This document shows, piece after piece, positions 27,396 through 35,876 of a DNA stretch of 64,000 nt. Each line of letters opens with the position of its first letter. Positions within the stretch are counted from its first letter, which is position 1. A model generated the notes under the pieces. The model did not search any database. It saw only the letters and a program-made list of their open reading frames with translations, and was not told the origin of the DNA. Source of the DNA: CACIAM-69d sp001698445 (GTDB taxonomy: Bacteria; Cyanobacteriota; Cyanobacteriia; CACIAM-69d); assembly GCF_043235035.1 (NCBI RefSeq), contig NZ_JAZAQF010000078.1, positions 186,001 to 250,000 on the forward strand. Direction: 5' to 3'. The translations under genes and the position numbers were made by a program.

Positions 27396-27573
27396 GTTGG
27401 TTGTGTTGGCTGGTTGTGTTGGCTGGTTGTGTTGGCTGGTTGTGTTGGCTGGTTGTGTTGGCTGGTCTCGTCCGTTGATTCTGTCTGCTGGTTTTTTCTG
27501 CTGGTTTGGTTGGTCTCGTCCGTTGATTCTGTCTGCTGGTTTTTTCTGCTGGTTTGGTTGGTCTCGGTCTGGC
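27396..27573. repeat. Tandem repeat array: 14-bp and 48-bp units
   Basis: Immediately after the degenerate GGDEF gene are about five copies of a 14-base unit (TTGTGTTGGCTGGT, about 27396-27467). They run into two exact copies of a 48-base unit (starting GGTCTCGTCCGTTGATTCTG, at 27464-27511 and 27512-27559) and a partial third. Each 48-base unit holds two shorter CTGCTGGTTT-like blocks. Reading frames across it are periodic products, not genes. G/T-rich on the plus strand. Confidence 0.9.
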
Positions 27574-27663
27574 TCTGTTGATCCCTTGGTATAGATTGGG
27601 GTAATCCATGGATTGGGGTAATCAGCAGTTAAGTTATGGCTACGATCGCATAGTTCAGATGGT

Positions 27664-28851
27664 GTGTTAGCAGTGAATCGCAATTGGTGGATCGCAGGCA
27701 CGGTCGCGTTTAGCTTAGGCCTTGGCATTGGGGTTGTGACCGATCGCCAATGGCAAAAGGCCCTCGGTCTCGGAGCCATTGCCCTGTCCGGTGCAGCGGC
27801 GATCACCGCCTTAACGCCCGATCGCTCCCGATCACAGCCCGAACCCTGGGATCCTCGCCTCAGGGAAACCATCTCCCCTGAATATGCCAACTGGTTACCC
27901 AGCGATCGTCGCCCACCAACCATCAACCCGCCCCTCAGCAGCGACCTCGCCAGCGCCTTGCGCGTGGAGGTCGATCGCCTTGAACGAGAACTGGAACAAT
28001 CCCTCACCCGTAAGCAGCAACTCGAAGCGGTGATTGGTGTTCTACGCAAGGAAAAGGAAGCAATTCAGTCCCAAATTGATGAAGGCAGCAGTCGAACGCA
28101 GAAGATGTATCGCGTGTTGGCTGATCTGGAAACCCAGCGCCAGCAACTCGAAGACAAAATTGTTCAGCATCAAACTCAATTAGCCGATCTGGACGGTCGC
28201 AAGGCCAGCATGGAGCGCGACCTTGCTCAGGTCGATCGACTGCGCGCTGAGACAATTGCCCTAGAACAAGAGGCCCAAGAGCGCCAAGCCAACCTCAGCA
28301 ACCTCCGCCAGCGAGAACAAACCCTCCTCAACAACTGCACCAGCCTTGAGGCCCAAGCGGCCGAACTCAGCGAGCGCACGGCCACCCTCACGCGATCGCT
28401 CGCTGACACCATGCGAGAACAGCAGAGCGTAGAAATGACCCTGCAACAACAGCAAACGGCCCTCGAACAAATTCGCACCCAGGCCGATGCCCATCACCGG
28501 CGGCGCTACGAACTTCGCCAACAGATCGAAACCCTGCAACAGCAATGCGACGGACTGCCCGCCGCCGTCGCTAAACTACAGGCAGAGCACGATCGACTCG
28601 CGGCCCTCTGTCGCGATCGGCAAGTGGAATTAAACCAAATTCACGAAAACATGGCCCAAGCTCGTGCTCAGCAGCAAGCAATCCAAACCGAATTACAGCG
28701 CGATCGCCAAGCACTCCTGCGGGTCAACCACAAAAAACAACAGGAAACCAACTCCTTACGGCTATGGCTCAATTTTTTCCTCAAAGACCTGTCCTCCAAT
28801 GAGCCACCATCACCCAAGCACCGCCGCGCCCCCCGCAAACCCAACGCCTAG
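27664..28851 (+). CDS. Membrane-anchored long coiled-coil protein
   Basis: 395 residues from GTG 27664; a GTG at 27673 is equally possible. Two N-terminal hydrophobic segments (WWIAGTVAFSLGLGIGVV and ALGLGAIALSGAAAITAL) are followed by a Pro-rich bridge. Then a continuous heptad-rich coiled coil spans about residues 100-360, rich in Gln, Glu, Arg and Leu (for example LEQEAQERQANLSNLRQRE). The C-terminus is basic (KHRRAPRKPNA). I do not recognise a family. Such proteins are structural or tethering in cyanobacteria, which is inference from shape only. It lies 275 bases after the GGDEF gene on the same strand. Confidence 0.7.
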   Translation: MLAVNRNWWIAGTVAFSLGLGIGVVTDRQWQKALGLGAIALSGAAAITALTPDRSRSQPEPWDPRLRETISPEYANWLPSDRRPPTINPPLSSDLASALRVEVDRLERELEQSLTRKQQLEAVIGVLRKEKEAIQSQIDEGSSRTQKMYRVLADLETQRQQLEDKIVQHQTQLADLDGRKASMERDLAQVDRLRAETIALEQEAQERQANLSNLRQREQTLLNNCTSLEAQAAELSERTATLTRSLADTMREQQSVEMTLQQQQTALEQIRTQADAHHRRRYELRQQIETLQQQCDGLPAAVAKLQAEHDRLAALCRDRQVELNQIHENMAQARAQQQAIQTELQRDRQALLRVNHKKQQETNSLRLWLNFFLKDLSSNEPPSPKHRRAPRKPNA

Positions 28852-29087
28852 TTGCAAGTCAGATAAACTCGCTTAAGAATTGGACTGTAACTACTGAACT
28901 CACGGCTCCAGCCGGCGAACCCATGAATCAAACTTGAGCTTGGCATTGAATTAATGTTGTTAATATTGATCTGCCATTGATCTTAAATTGTTTTATTTCG
29001 AGTTCGTTTTGAATTTATTTTGATTGTTTACGAATATTGTTCCAAATTCGTTGCCAAACCCCTTGACTAGTATTTGATCAAAAAGAA
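28852..29087. other. AT-rich boundary of the polysaccharide island
   Basis: Composition drops sharply to AT-rich at about 28930 and stays low through the next genes. No repeat, tRNA or integrase marks the border. Confidence 0.5.
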
Positions 29088-30500
29088 ATGAGCATTTTTT
29101 TGATTACAAAGGAAGCAACAGCAAAACTAAAAGAGGTTTATAACCGCAATCCTCTCTTTCTCTTAGAACACATTTTTGTTGTTTTCTTTCTCATTCGCTA
29201 CTCCCTTGGCATTCTAGAGGTTATTTTAACCAACGGAGCCAGTGAAGGTGATGGGCAAGATATCTTATCTTTTAATTATAAACCGAGCGTGGCGCTCTAT
29301 TTTTTGAACTACATCGTCACTAATATTTTATTAATTATGCGATGGAAAAAAGTCATTGTGATGCTAATGGCAGCTCCCACAGTGGTTTTTCTCATTGCCA
29401 TGTTTCCCGTTTCGTTTCTCTGGTCGATCGAGCCGTCTAAGACCCTTAATGCCTCGATCGCCATGATTGGCACCTTTCAATTTGGTCTTTATCTCGCCAC
29501 TCGCTATTCCCTTAGGGATCAAGTTCGCATCTTGGGAGTAATGTTTGGCATTTCCCAAGTGCTCTGTTTCGTCTTTGGTGTTGCCCTGCGTAAATATGGC
29601 GTTATGAGCGCAGTTCATGCCGGCAAATGGCGTGGCATCTATTCCCACAAAAACCAACTGGGTAAAATGATGGCCCTCGCTTCCGGGGTCTTTGTGTTGC
29701 TTGGTATTTCCGAAACCTATCGACGATATCGCTATTTAGCTTGGTTTGGCCTCATCACTGCTTTTGTTCTCATTCAACTCTCTGGCTCCAAAAGTCCCTT
29801 TATTAATATTGGATTGCTGATTGCCATGAGTGCATTTGGCCAGATTTTTCGCCTACCACACAAATGGATGGTTCGCGCCCTAATTTGGTCAGCCGTCATT
29901 GGAATTAATTTATTTTTCTATTGGGATGACATCGTAATCAATATCCTAGGCGCGTTAGGTAAAGATGCAAGCCTAACCGGCAGAACAGATGTTTGGGAAT
30001 TTGTGATCGATCGAATTAAAGACCGACCAATTTTAGGCTATGGTTTCGGCACATTTTGGAATGGCTTAGATGGAAAGTCAGCCTATGTTGTTCGTGCAGT
30101 TCGGTGGCCCGTCCCTGATGCCCATAATGGATTTTTGGAAATATGTATTGATTTAGGTCTCGTGGGCTTAGCAATTTACATTTGGGTCGTTTTTCAAACA
30201 ATTATCAAAACCCTAGCGCTCATTCGTGCCACTAAAAGCAACGAATATATCTGGGTTTTAATGTTCTTTACCTACAGCACGGTTGCTAATCTTTCAGAAA
30301 GCTCCTTGCTGTTTCGTAATTCTTTGCCAAGTGTCATTTTTGCCGCCGTCTCCTTCACAGTGGCAGCAAACTATTATCAACAATTTAAAGTCAACCCTCC
30401 AAATTTTTCCACTCAGATTCCGGAACAACCCTTGCCCGAGACCGCTGAGTTCTTGTCGGATGAGTCAAGAGTTGGAATTGAGTATAAGTCCAATTCTTGA
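29088..30500 (+). CDS. O-antigen ligase/polymerase family membrane protein
   Basis: 470 residues with about 12 membrane helices and a large periplasmic loop. The Wzy_C/O-antigen ligase signature is present: HKNQLGKMMALASG, SGSKSPFINIGLL, LTGRTDVWEFVIDRIKDRPILGYG and PDAHNGFLEICIDLGLVGL. Such proteins polymerise or transfer lipid-linked glycans at the periplasmic face of the plasma membrane. Codon composition is visibly more AT-rich than in flanking genes, and HIP1 octamers appear absent, suggesting acquisition. It heads a run of four plus-strand sugar genes separated by long AT-rich gaps. The polymerase-versus-ligase role cannot be told. Confidence 0.88.
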   Translation: MSIFLITKEATAKLKEVYNRNPLFLLEHIFVVFFLIRYSLGILEVILTNGASEGDGQDILSFNYKPSVALYFLNYIVTNILLIMRWKKVIVMLMAAPTVVFLIAMFPVSFLWSIEPSKTLNASIAMIGTFQFGLYLATRYSLRDQVRILGVMFGISQVLCFVFGVALRKYGVMSAVHAGKWRGIYSHKNQLGKMMALASGVFVLLGISETYRRYRYLAWFGLITAFVLIQLSGSKSPFINIGLLIAMSAFGQIFRLPHKWMVRALIWSAVIGINLFFYWDDIVINILGALGKDASLTGRTDVWEFVIDRIKDRPILGYGFGTFWNGLDGKSAYVVRAVRWPVPDAHNGFLEICIDLGLVGLAIYIWVVFQTIIKTLALIRATKSNEYIWVLMFFTYSTVANLSESSLLFRNSLPSVIFAAVSFTVAANYYQQFKVNPPNFSTQIPEQPLPETAEFLSDESRVGIEYKSNS

Positions 30501-30975
30501 CTACGAGAAAAACTGAAGGTACTTTAAGAAAATTCAAAATACTTACTTGTAAGCAAATTCTTTAAGAAAAACTCACTTTCTACAATTTACAACTTCTTCT
30601 TGATCAAAAATAAAAATTCCTCGAAAATTCTCAAAAAATTCTATAAATCTAAATACAAATCAATTTCGGCAATGCAGTATAATAATAGCGAAAATCTTTG
30701 GCTTACAATGGGTGCTTGAAACATAACCTGAAAAGTTGCTTGAACATTACTTCAGGCTTACAAAGCTTCAATCTTGAAAACAGAACAATTTATTTCATGA
30801 CTGAGAAACTTTTTCTTGATTTACTTTTTCCTGATTCAAATAAAATCAATAAGAATAATTGTTCAGTGCCTTGTTTTCAACTGTCCTGTTTTTAAAAGAA
30901 CCCTTTGAGTCAGTATTTCGCTTGAAGACGCTTAAGAATCGATAACCTAGCTCTACCTTCAACACCAGTCATCCC
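30501..30975. other. AT-rich intergenic region in the island
   Basis: About 475 bases, strongly AT-rich, with no convincing gene (a 65-codon frame at 30698-30895 has no recognisable content). No repeats or hairpins stand out. It probably contains a promoter for the next gene. Confidence 0.5.
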
Positions 30976-31857
30976 ATGCAAATCGATAATTCTCAAAATC
31001 TGTCTTCCTTTGCAATCATTACTCCGAGCTATGATCAGGATTTCCAACGCTGTCAACTTCTCTGTAAAAGTATATCACGCTTTGTTCAGCCGCCTTTCAA
31101 GCACTACATTGTTGTAGAAAAGCGCGATCTCAAACTGTTTTCACAACTCAATAATCAACATACAGAAATTATTATTGTTCAAGATCTGCTCCCCTTTTGG
31201 CTTTTTAGGCTACCCAAAATCCGAAAAACCTGGTTCAGCCTAAAAGGAGTTCCAGTTCGTAGCTGGATTATGCAACAAATTTCCAAAATCGCACTCGCTA
31301 GAGTAATTGATGAAGAAATTTCAGTATTTCTGGATTCGGATGAAATGTTTATCCGAGACTTTGGCATTTCGAACCTGGTCAAGAACAACCAAGTTCGATT
31401 CTATGCTGAGCCAAAAGGCAATCCACTTGGAATGGATACGCCGCATCAACATTGGCACCAATCGGCTAGTCGATTGTTGGGTTTAACGGAAACACCCATG
31501 CCAGCCCCCGACTACATTGCTGATGTGATCACGTGGAAACGAGAAAATGTGACAGCGATGTGTCGTCACATTGAGCGAATTTATCATCAATCATGGTTCG
31601 AGGCAGTTTCAAAAACCTGGCATTTTTCTGAATACACACTCTATGGAACCTATATTGACCGGGTGCTCCAAGACCGAAGCGGTCATTACTGGGATCCAAC
31701 CAAAATTCTCAATTCCTATTACGATCCCAATGTGATGACCGAAGAAGAGTTGCGCAACTTTGTTAACTCAACTCGACCTGAGCATGTTGCCATCATGATT
31801 TCTGCTAAGGCTAAAATAGCAGTTGATCGATACGCGAGCTTGTTAGAGCTTGAATAG
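30976..31857 (+). CDS. DUF6492 family (glycosyltransferase-like) protein
   Basis: A 293-residue soluble protein. The start FAIITPSYDQDFQRCQLLCKSI and the DxD-like motif VFLDSDEMFIRDF (about residues 115-125) match DUF6492, a family with a GT-A-like nucleotide-sugar fold. FYAEPKGNPLGM and WHFSEYTLYGTYIDRV are further conserved-looking blocks. It probably transfers a sugar in surface-glycan synthesis, given its neighbours (O-antigen ligase, Gfo/Idh/MocA enzyme, GT2). Like the preceding gene it is AT-rich and poor in HIP1 sites. The family assignment is moderate; the reaction is unknown. Confidence 0.7.
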   Translation: MQIDNSQNLSSFAIITPSYDQDFQRCQLLCKSISRFVQPPFKHYIVVEKRDLKLFSQLNNQHTEIIIVQDLLPFWLFRLPKIRKTWFSLKGVPVRSWIMQQISKIALARVIDEEISVFLDSDEMFIRDFGISNLVKNNQVRFYAEPKGNPLGMDTPHQHWHQSASRLLGLTETPMPAPDYIADVITWKRENVTAMCRHIERIYHQSWFEAVSKTWHFSEYTLYGTYIDRVLQDRSGHYWDPTKILNSYYDPNVMTEEELRNFVNSTRPEHVAIMISAKAKIAVDRYASLLELE

Positions 31858-32155
31858 GCTGGTTGTTAATGGTGTGCATGTGTAATCGATCGCTCTTCAT
31901 GATGGGCGGAGAGTAAATGTTGAGCGAGTCGAAGCAGCCAGCATACGATCGAAAACCCTCGGGCTACTTTCAATGATCCGGTTCCTAGCCACAAATCTTG
32001 GTAAAGGATGAAAGTTTGGCCAGGTTTGTGGGGGCCCGCTGCCCAAGGAGTTGGCCAATAGTGATGTTCTTGGTCCTGAAGCCGCCAAAACTAGCTGACT
32101 ATTTGGGGCATCCCCCTTGTTCTGTTTTTGATCAATATAGACGGGCAATAGTTCC
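31858..32155. other. Intergenic region in the island
   Basis: About 300 bases. Composition rises back toward the genome norm (CGATCG sites reappear at about 31888 and 31948). An 86-codon minus-strand frame shows no family features. Possibly a remnant, but nothing is recognisable. Confidence 0.4.
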
Positions 32156-33283
32156 ATGAATGTTGCATTGATCGGCTGTGGATTTGTTGCTGATTATTAT
32201 GTGCGAACCCTAGAAAATCATCCTTCATTAAAAATTCTGGGCGTAATGGATCGAGATTCAGCACGCACAGAGCATTTTTCTCAATTTCATAAACTTCCTA
32301 AGTACCCCAGTTTGGAAGCGGTGTTGGCAGATGAGCGCGTGCAAATTGTCATCAACCTAACCAATCCTCGCAGTCACTACGAAGTTTCCAAAGCAGCTTT
32401 GTTGGCGGGCAAACATGTTTACTCGGAAAAACCGCTGGGGATGACTTTTGAAGAGGCCAAAGAACTGGTTGAACTAGCGGAATCTAAGCAACTGGAAATT
32501 TCCGGTGCGCCTTGCAGCCTTTTGGGCGAAACGGCACAGACAATTTGGAAAGCTTTGCGCGAGCAAGCGGTTGGCCAAGTCAGCTTGGTTTATGCGGAAA
32601 TGGACGATGGGTTTGTGCCTGCGATGGCTTACCAAACCTGGCTGAGTGAATCGGGAATACCGTGGCCCTACAAAGATGAATTTGAAGTGGGTTGCACGTT
32701 GGAACATGCGGGCTATTACTTAACTTGGTTACCTGCTTTCTTTGGGTCGGCTGTTAGCGTCACTGCCTTTGCGGATTGTACGATTCCCAATAAGGGTGTT
32801 GATCATCTAGATCCACCCAATACGCCGGATTTTTCAGTTGCCTGTATTAAGTTTGCCTCGGGAGTTGTGGCTCGCTTGACCTGTAGTATTGTGGCTTCCC
32901 ATGATCACGAATTACGAATTTTTGGAGATCAGGGGGTGATGTATACGGAAGATTGTTGGTTTTATCGATCGCCCGTTTATATTAAACGTCGTCTACGAAT
33001 TCGTCGCAAAACGATCGAGGGGCCGCTCGCGCAGCGATACCCATTGGTGGGGCCAGTCACCAAGCGGCAAAAGTATCGAGGCGCTCAACAAATGGATTTT
33101 GCGCGGGGAATTGCCGACTTAGCAGAGGCAATTGAAAATCAGCGATCGCCCAGGTTGTCAGGACGCTATTCATTACATGTGAATGAAATGGTTTTGGCAA
33201 TTCACTACGCAACGGCTCAAGGATGTACCTATCAAATGCAAACCGATTGTCCGGTGGTGGAACCGTTGCCTTGGGCACTTTGA
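32156..33283 (+). CDS. Gfo/Idh/MocA family NAD(P)-dependent oxidoreductase
   Basis: A 375-residue cytoplasmic enzyme. The N-terminal Rossmann fold has VALIGCGFVADYYVRTLE, followed by INLTNPRSHYEVSKAALLAGKHVYSEKPLG. The latter contains the EKP motif whose Lys is the usual catalytic or cofactor residue. The C-terminal alpha/beta domain is present. These enzymes oxidise or epimerise sugars and sugar nucleotides, which suits a polysaccharide cluster. HIP1-like sites occur in it, unlike the two preceding genes. The substrate is not predictable. Confidence 0.93.
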   Translation: MNVALIGCGFVADYYVRTLENHPSLKILGVMDRDSARTEHFSQFHKLPKYPSLEAVLADERVQIVINLTNPRSHYEVSKAALLAGKHVYSEKPLGMTFEEAKELVELAESKQLEISGAPCSLLGETAQTIWKALREQAVGQVSLVYAEMDDGFVPAMAYQTWLSESGIPWPYKDEFEVGCTLEHAGYYLTWLPAFFGSAVSVTAFADCTIPNKGVDHLDPPNTPDFSVACIKFASGVVARLTCSIVASHDHELRIFGDQGVMYTEDCWFYRSPVYIKRRLRIRRKTIEGPLAQRYPLVGPVTKRQKYRGAQQMDFARGIADLAEAIENQRSPRLSGRYSLHVNEMVLAIHYATAQGCTYQMQTDCPVVEPLPWAL

Positions 33284-33403
33284 TCGTGAGGCTTCGATTC
33301 AACTAGTCATCATCGCAAAATGAGGGATCACGGGCGGTTTAGGTGCGATTGGTGAGTGCGACTGATTAAGTGTGGCTAATTGAAGGTGATCAATTAAATT
33401 TTC

Positions 33404-34315
33404 ATGAAAGTTTCCATCTGCGTTGCCACCTATAAACGACAAGATTTACTGCATCAACTGATCTTGAGCTTGCAGGCACTCAAGTTTGAGCAAATTGCAA
33501 CTCCTGAAATTGAAATCATTGTGGTTGACAATGATGCAAATGGGTCGGCGCGCGAAACTGTGTCCACTTGGCAAGAAAGCTCTCGCTGGCCAATTCGCTA
33601 CGATGTTGAAATGCGATCGGGTGTGACCTATGCCAGAAATCGCACCATTCAAAATGCGGCTGAAGATAGTGACTTCATCGCCATCATTGATGATGATGAA
33701 CAAGCTTGCCACTCTTGGCTAGAGGCGCTTTTAACTACGCAAGCGCAATTTCAAGCAGATATTGTGGGCGGGCCAATCTTGCCCGTGTTTCAATCCAATC
33801 AAGTGCCTAACTGGATTCATCAGGGAGAATTCTTTGCGCCTCCTGCCTATAAAACAGGTCAGAACTTGCATGTGGCTTTCACGAACAATGTGTTGCTCCC
33901 TGCGCCGTATCTGAAGCAAATGCCCTGTGTTTTTGATGAGCGATTTGCGGTGGGAGGTGGAGAAGATACGCATCTATTTATGCGTCTCCATCAAGCGGGC
34001 CTAAAAATTGTTTGGTCAGCAGAGGCGATCGCCTATGAATCGATTCCAGCTAGTCGAACTACGTTTCAATGGTTGTTACGGCGCAACTATTGGGGTTGGA
34101 GCATTTACAGTTTGGTTGAAAAAGAACTCTACCCACAGCCCAAGATATTTCTAGTTCGGCTCTGCAAAGGACTTGCGTTAATGATTTTGGGAATTCTGGC
34201 GCTAATTCCTGGATTGTTGCGAGGAAAGCATCATTTATATCGAGCTTGTATTCGAACGGCGCAGGGAGCGGGCACAATTATGGGACTACTGGGACGCAGA
34301 ACCACTTGGGTTTAG
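33404..34315 (+). CDS. Family 2 glycosyltransferase
   Basis: A 303-residue protein. The GT-A fold begins VSICVATYKRQDLLHQLILSL, with IIVVDNDANGS, the metal-binding IAIIDDDEQACHSWLEALL (DDD) and a downstream GGGEDTHLFMRLHQAG (ED acid motif). The last ~60 residues have one hydrophobic helix (LALMILGILALIPGLL), suggesting membrane association. It transfers a sugar from a nucleotide donor in surface-glycan assembly. It is the last gene of the island. Confidence 0.92.
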   Translation: MKVSICVATYKRQDLLHQLILSLQALKFEQIATPEIEIIVVDNDANGSARETVSTWQESSRWPIRYDVEMRSGVTYARNRTIQNAAEDSDFIAIIDDDEQACHSWLEALLTTQAQFQADIVGGPILPVFQSNQVPNWIHQGEFFAPPAYKTGQNLHVAFTNNVLLPAPYLKQMPCVFDERFAVGGGEDTHLFMRLHQAGLKIVWSAEAIAYESIPASRTTFQWLLRRNYWGWSIYSLVEKELYPQPKIFLVRLCKGLALMILGILALIPGLLRGKHHLYRACIRTAQGAGTIMGLLGRRTTWV

Positions 34316-34517
34316 CAATAATTCAAGCTCAATTTAATAAAGTTTAGTGAGAGATTGTTGATGCTGCTAGAACCTGAGAGCTGACTCAGGATTTCAACCA
34401 AAGCTGAATCTGTAAATCCCTCAATGTAGATATCCTCAAAAGTTGAATGCATGATTGATAAATATTGATAAGCTTAGGTGAACAAAGTCAGATGAATAAA
34501 AAATTTCTGAGGTTCCA

Positions 34518-35132
34518 GTGTCTTGGGAATTTGCAGAGCGTGCTGAAGCACCAGCCCAAAATCTGTTGAAAATTGGAGAGGTGCGATCGCGCAGTGGTTG
34601 CTCCATTCAAACAATTCGCTACTACGAAAGTTTGGGACTGATCCAGGCGATCGATCGAACGGCTGGCGGGTTTCGGTTGTTTGCACCGTCCACGCTCGAT
34701 CGCTTGGCCTTTGTGAAGCAGGCCCAATCTTTGGGCATGAGTTTGCAAGATATCAGTGAGCTGCTGACGGTTTATGACAGTGGTAATGCTCCCTGTTCAA
34801 CGGTGAAGCATAAGCTGCGGGATAAGTTGGCAGATTTGGATCGCCGCATTCAATCGCTTCAGCGGTTGCGAGATGAGTTGCAATCCCTGTTGGCGGTGGC
34901 GGATGACTTGGAACAATCCCCGGGCAATATTTGTCCGATTGTGGAGCGAGCGAGTCAGCTTCATCAGGCAATGGAGGGTGCTGCTTTTGAGGCGGAGACT
35001 GCGGTTACTCAGGATTCAATGATTACTCAGTCCCCGATCGCCCAGTCCCCGATCGCCCAGTCAATCCTGCCGCCGTCTGCTGCCGCCGGTTGCTGTGCGA
35101 ATCGATCACCAAACCCTGGCACTGAACCTTGA
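34518..35132 (+). CDS. MerR-family metal-type transcriptional regulator
   Basis: 204 residues from GTG 34518. The winged helix-turn-helix is at about 17-85 (LKIGEVRSRSGCSIQTIRYYESLGLI), followed by the dimerisation helix. Metal-type Cys positions are present: C93 (APCSTVKHKL), C139 (NICPIVE), and a C-terminal pair C192-C193 (GCCANR) after a repeat-like linker (QSPIAQSPIAQS). The first two resemble ZntR/CueR-type ligands; the paired Cys sits on an unusual extension. It probably senses a metal or a thiol-reactive compound. No transporter or chaperone gene is adjacent, so its target is unknown. The following secreted gene is 69 bases away on the same strand. Confidence 0.85.
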   Translation: MSWEFAERAEAPAQNLLKIGEVRSRSGCSIQTIRYYESLGLIQAIDRTAGGFRLFAPSTLDRLAFVKQAQSLGMSLQDISELLTVYDSGNAPCSTVKHKLRDKLADLDRRIQSLQRLRDELQSLLAVADDLEQSPGNICPIVERASQLHQAMEGAAFEAETAVTQDSMITQSPIAQSPIAQSILPPSAAAGCCANRSPNPGTEP

Positions 35133-35201
35133 AGCCGATCACGCCCTCTAAAATCTTCAAAATTGCCCGTTGCAAGCTGCCGCCAGGATGGTGCAAAAGT
35201 C

Positions 35202-35876
35202 ATGCCCAGTCTTTATCGTGTTGCTAACCGTGCTGCTATTGGTTGGGCCATTGGTTTAGGGCTGGGGTTGGGGTTACCGGTGGCAATTGCGCCCGGTGCG
35301 ATCGCCCGGGAAGGGCCGCCCAAGGCCGATCCGGTGCAGGTGTCCGTGTCGCCAGCCGTGGAAACTTCGGCTTCGGAGGCTGCGGCGGCAGCCGTCACCA
35401 GCGGCAGCGATGCACTGTCCGATCAACCCTTGGGGGATCCGGTGGCTGTGGAACTGGAGCCAACCCGAATCTTTCGGCGGACGGGCTGCTTTGGCGATCA
35501 ACCCATGGCCACCGATCAGGAAATTCGCCAACAGGGCCTGACTCCGCCTAGCCTCTGGCTCACGCGGGATTTGCTGGGGGGAAAAATTGTCGATCGCTGG
35601 ACGATCCACCGGGGTGATGAGCAGTTGCCGCCTTGGGTGGAAGTGACGTTTAATTTGCAACCTTGGAATAATTTGGAATACCCACGCCAATATGCCTACC
35701 TGAATGAATTTGGGCGGGTGGCAAGGGAATATGGCTTTAATGTGCGAGTTTGCAATGGCTCGGGCGATGCATTGGCAGCCCAATTTTGTGATTGGTCACA
35801 AATGCGAGCGGGGGTCACTTGTCCGATTTATCTGCCGGGGGGATTTTCGGCGCGGGCACGATCGCGACTGTTTTAG
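35202..35876 (+). CDS. Secreted protein of unknown function
   Basis: About 224 residues from ATG 35202. The signal peptide (AAIGWAIGLGLGLGLPVAIA, cleaved near GAIA) is followed by a low-complexity Ala/Ser stretch and a folded part. That part has FRRTGCFGDQPM, PSLWLTRDLLGGKIVDRW, VEVTFNLQPWNNLEYPRQYAYLNEFG and two later Cys (VCNGSG, FCDW, TCPIYLPGG). Four or so Cys suggest disulfides and a periplasmic location. I do not recognise the family. Its last 62 bases overlap the convergent GTPase gene, which is real on both strands by codon content. Confidence 0.6.
   Translation: MPSLYRVANRAAIGWAIGLGLGLGLPVAIAPGAIAREGPPKADPVQVSVSPAVETSASEAAAAAVTSGSDALSDQPLGDPVAVELEPTRIFRRTGCFGDQPMATDQEIRQQGLTPPSLWLTRDLLGGKIVDRWTIHRGDEQLPPWVEVTFNLQPWNNLEYPRQYAYLNEFGRVAREYGFNVRVCNGSGDALAAQFCDWSQMRAGVTCPIYLPGGFSARARSRLF

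Noticed and set aside
27396..27559. A CRISPR-like direct repeat array
   Set aside because: Units are contiguous with no spacers, and no cas genes are nearby; a minisatellite explains it.
27385..27609. Frames through the tandem repeats encoding NQPTQPANTTSQH-like peptides
   Set aside because: They are products of the repeat period being divisible by three in part; no start signal or homology.
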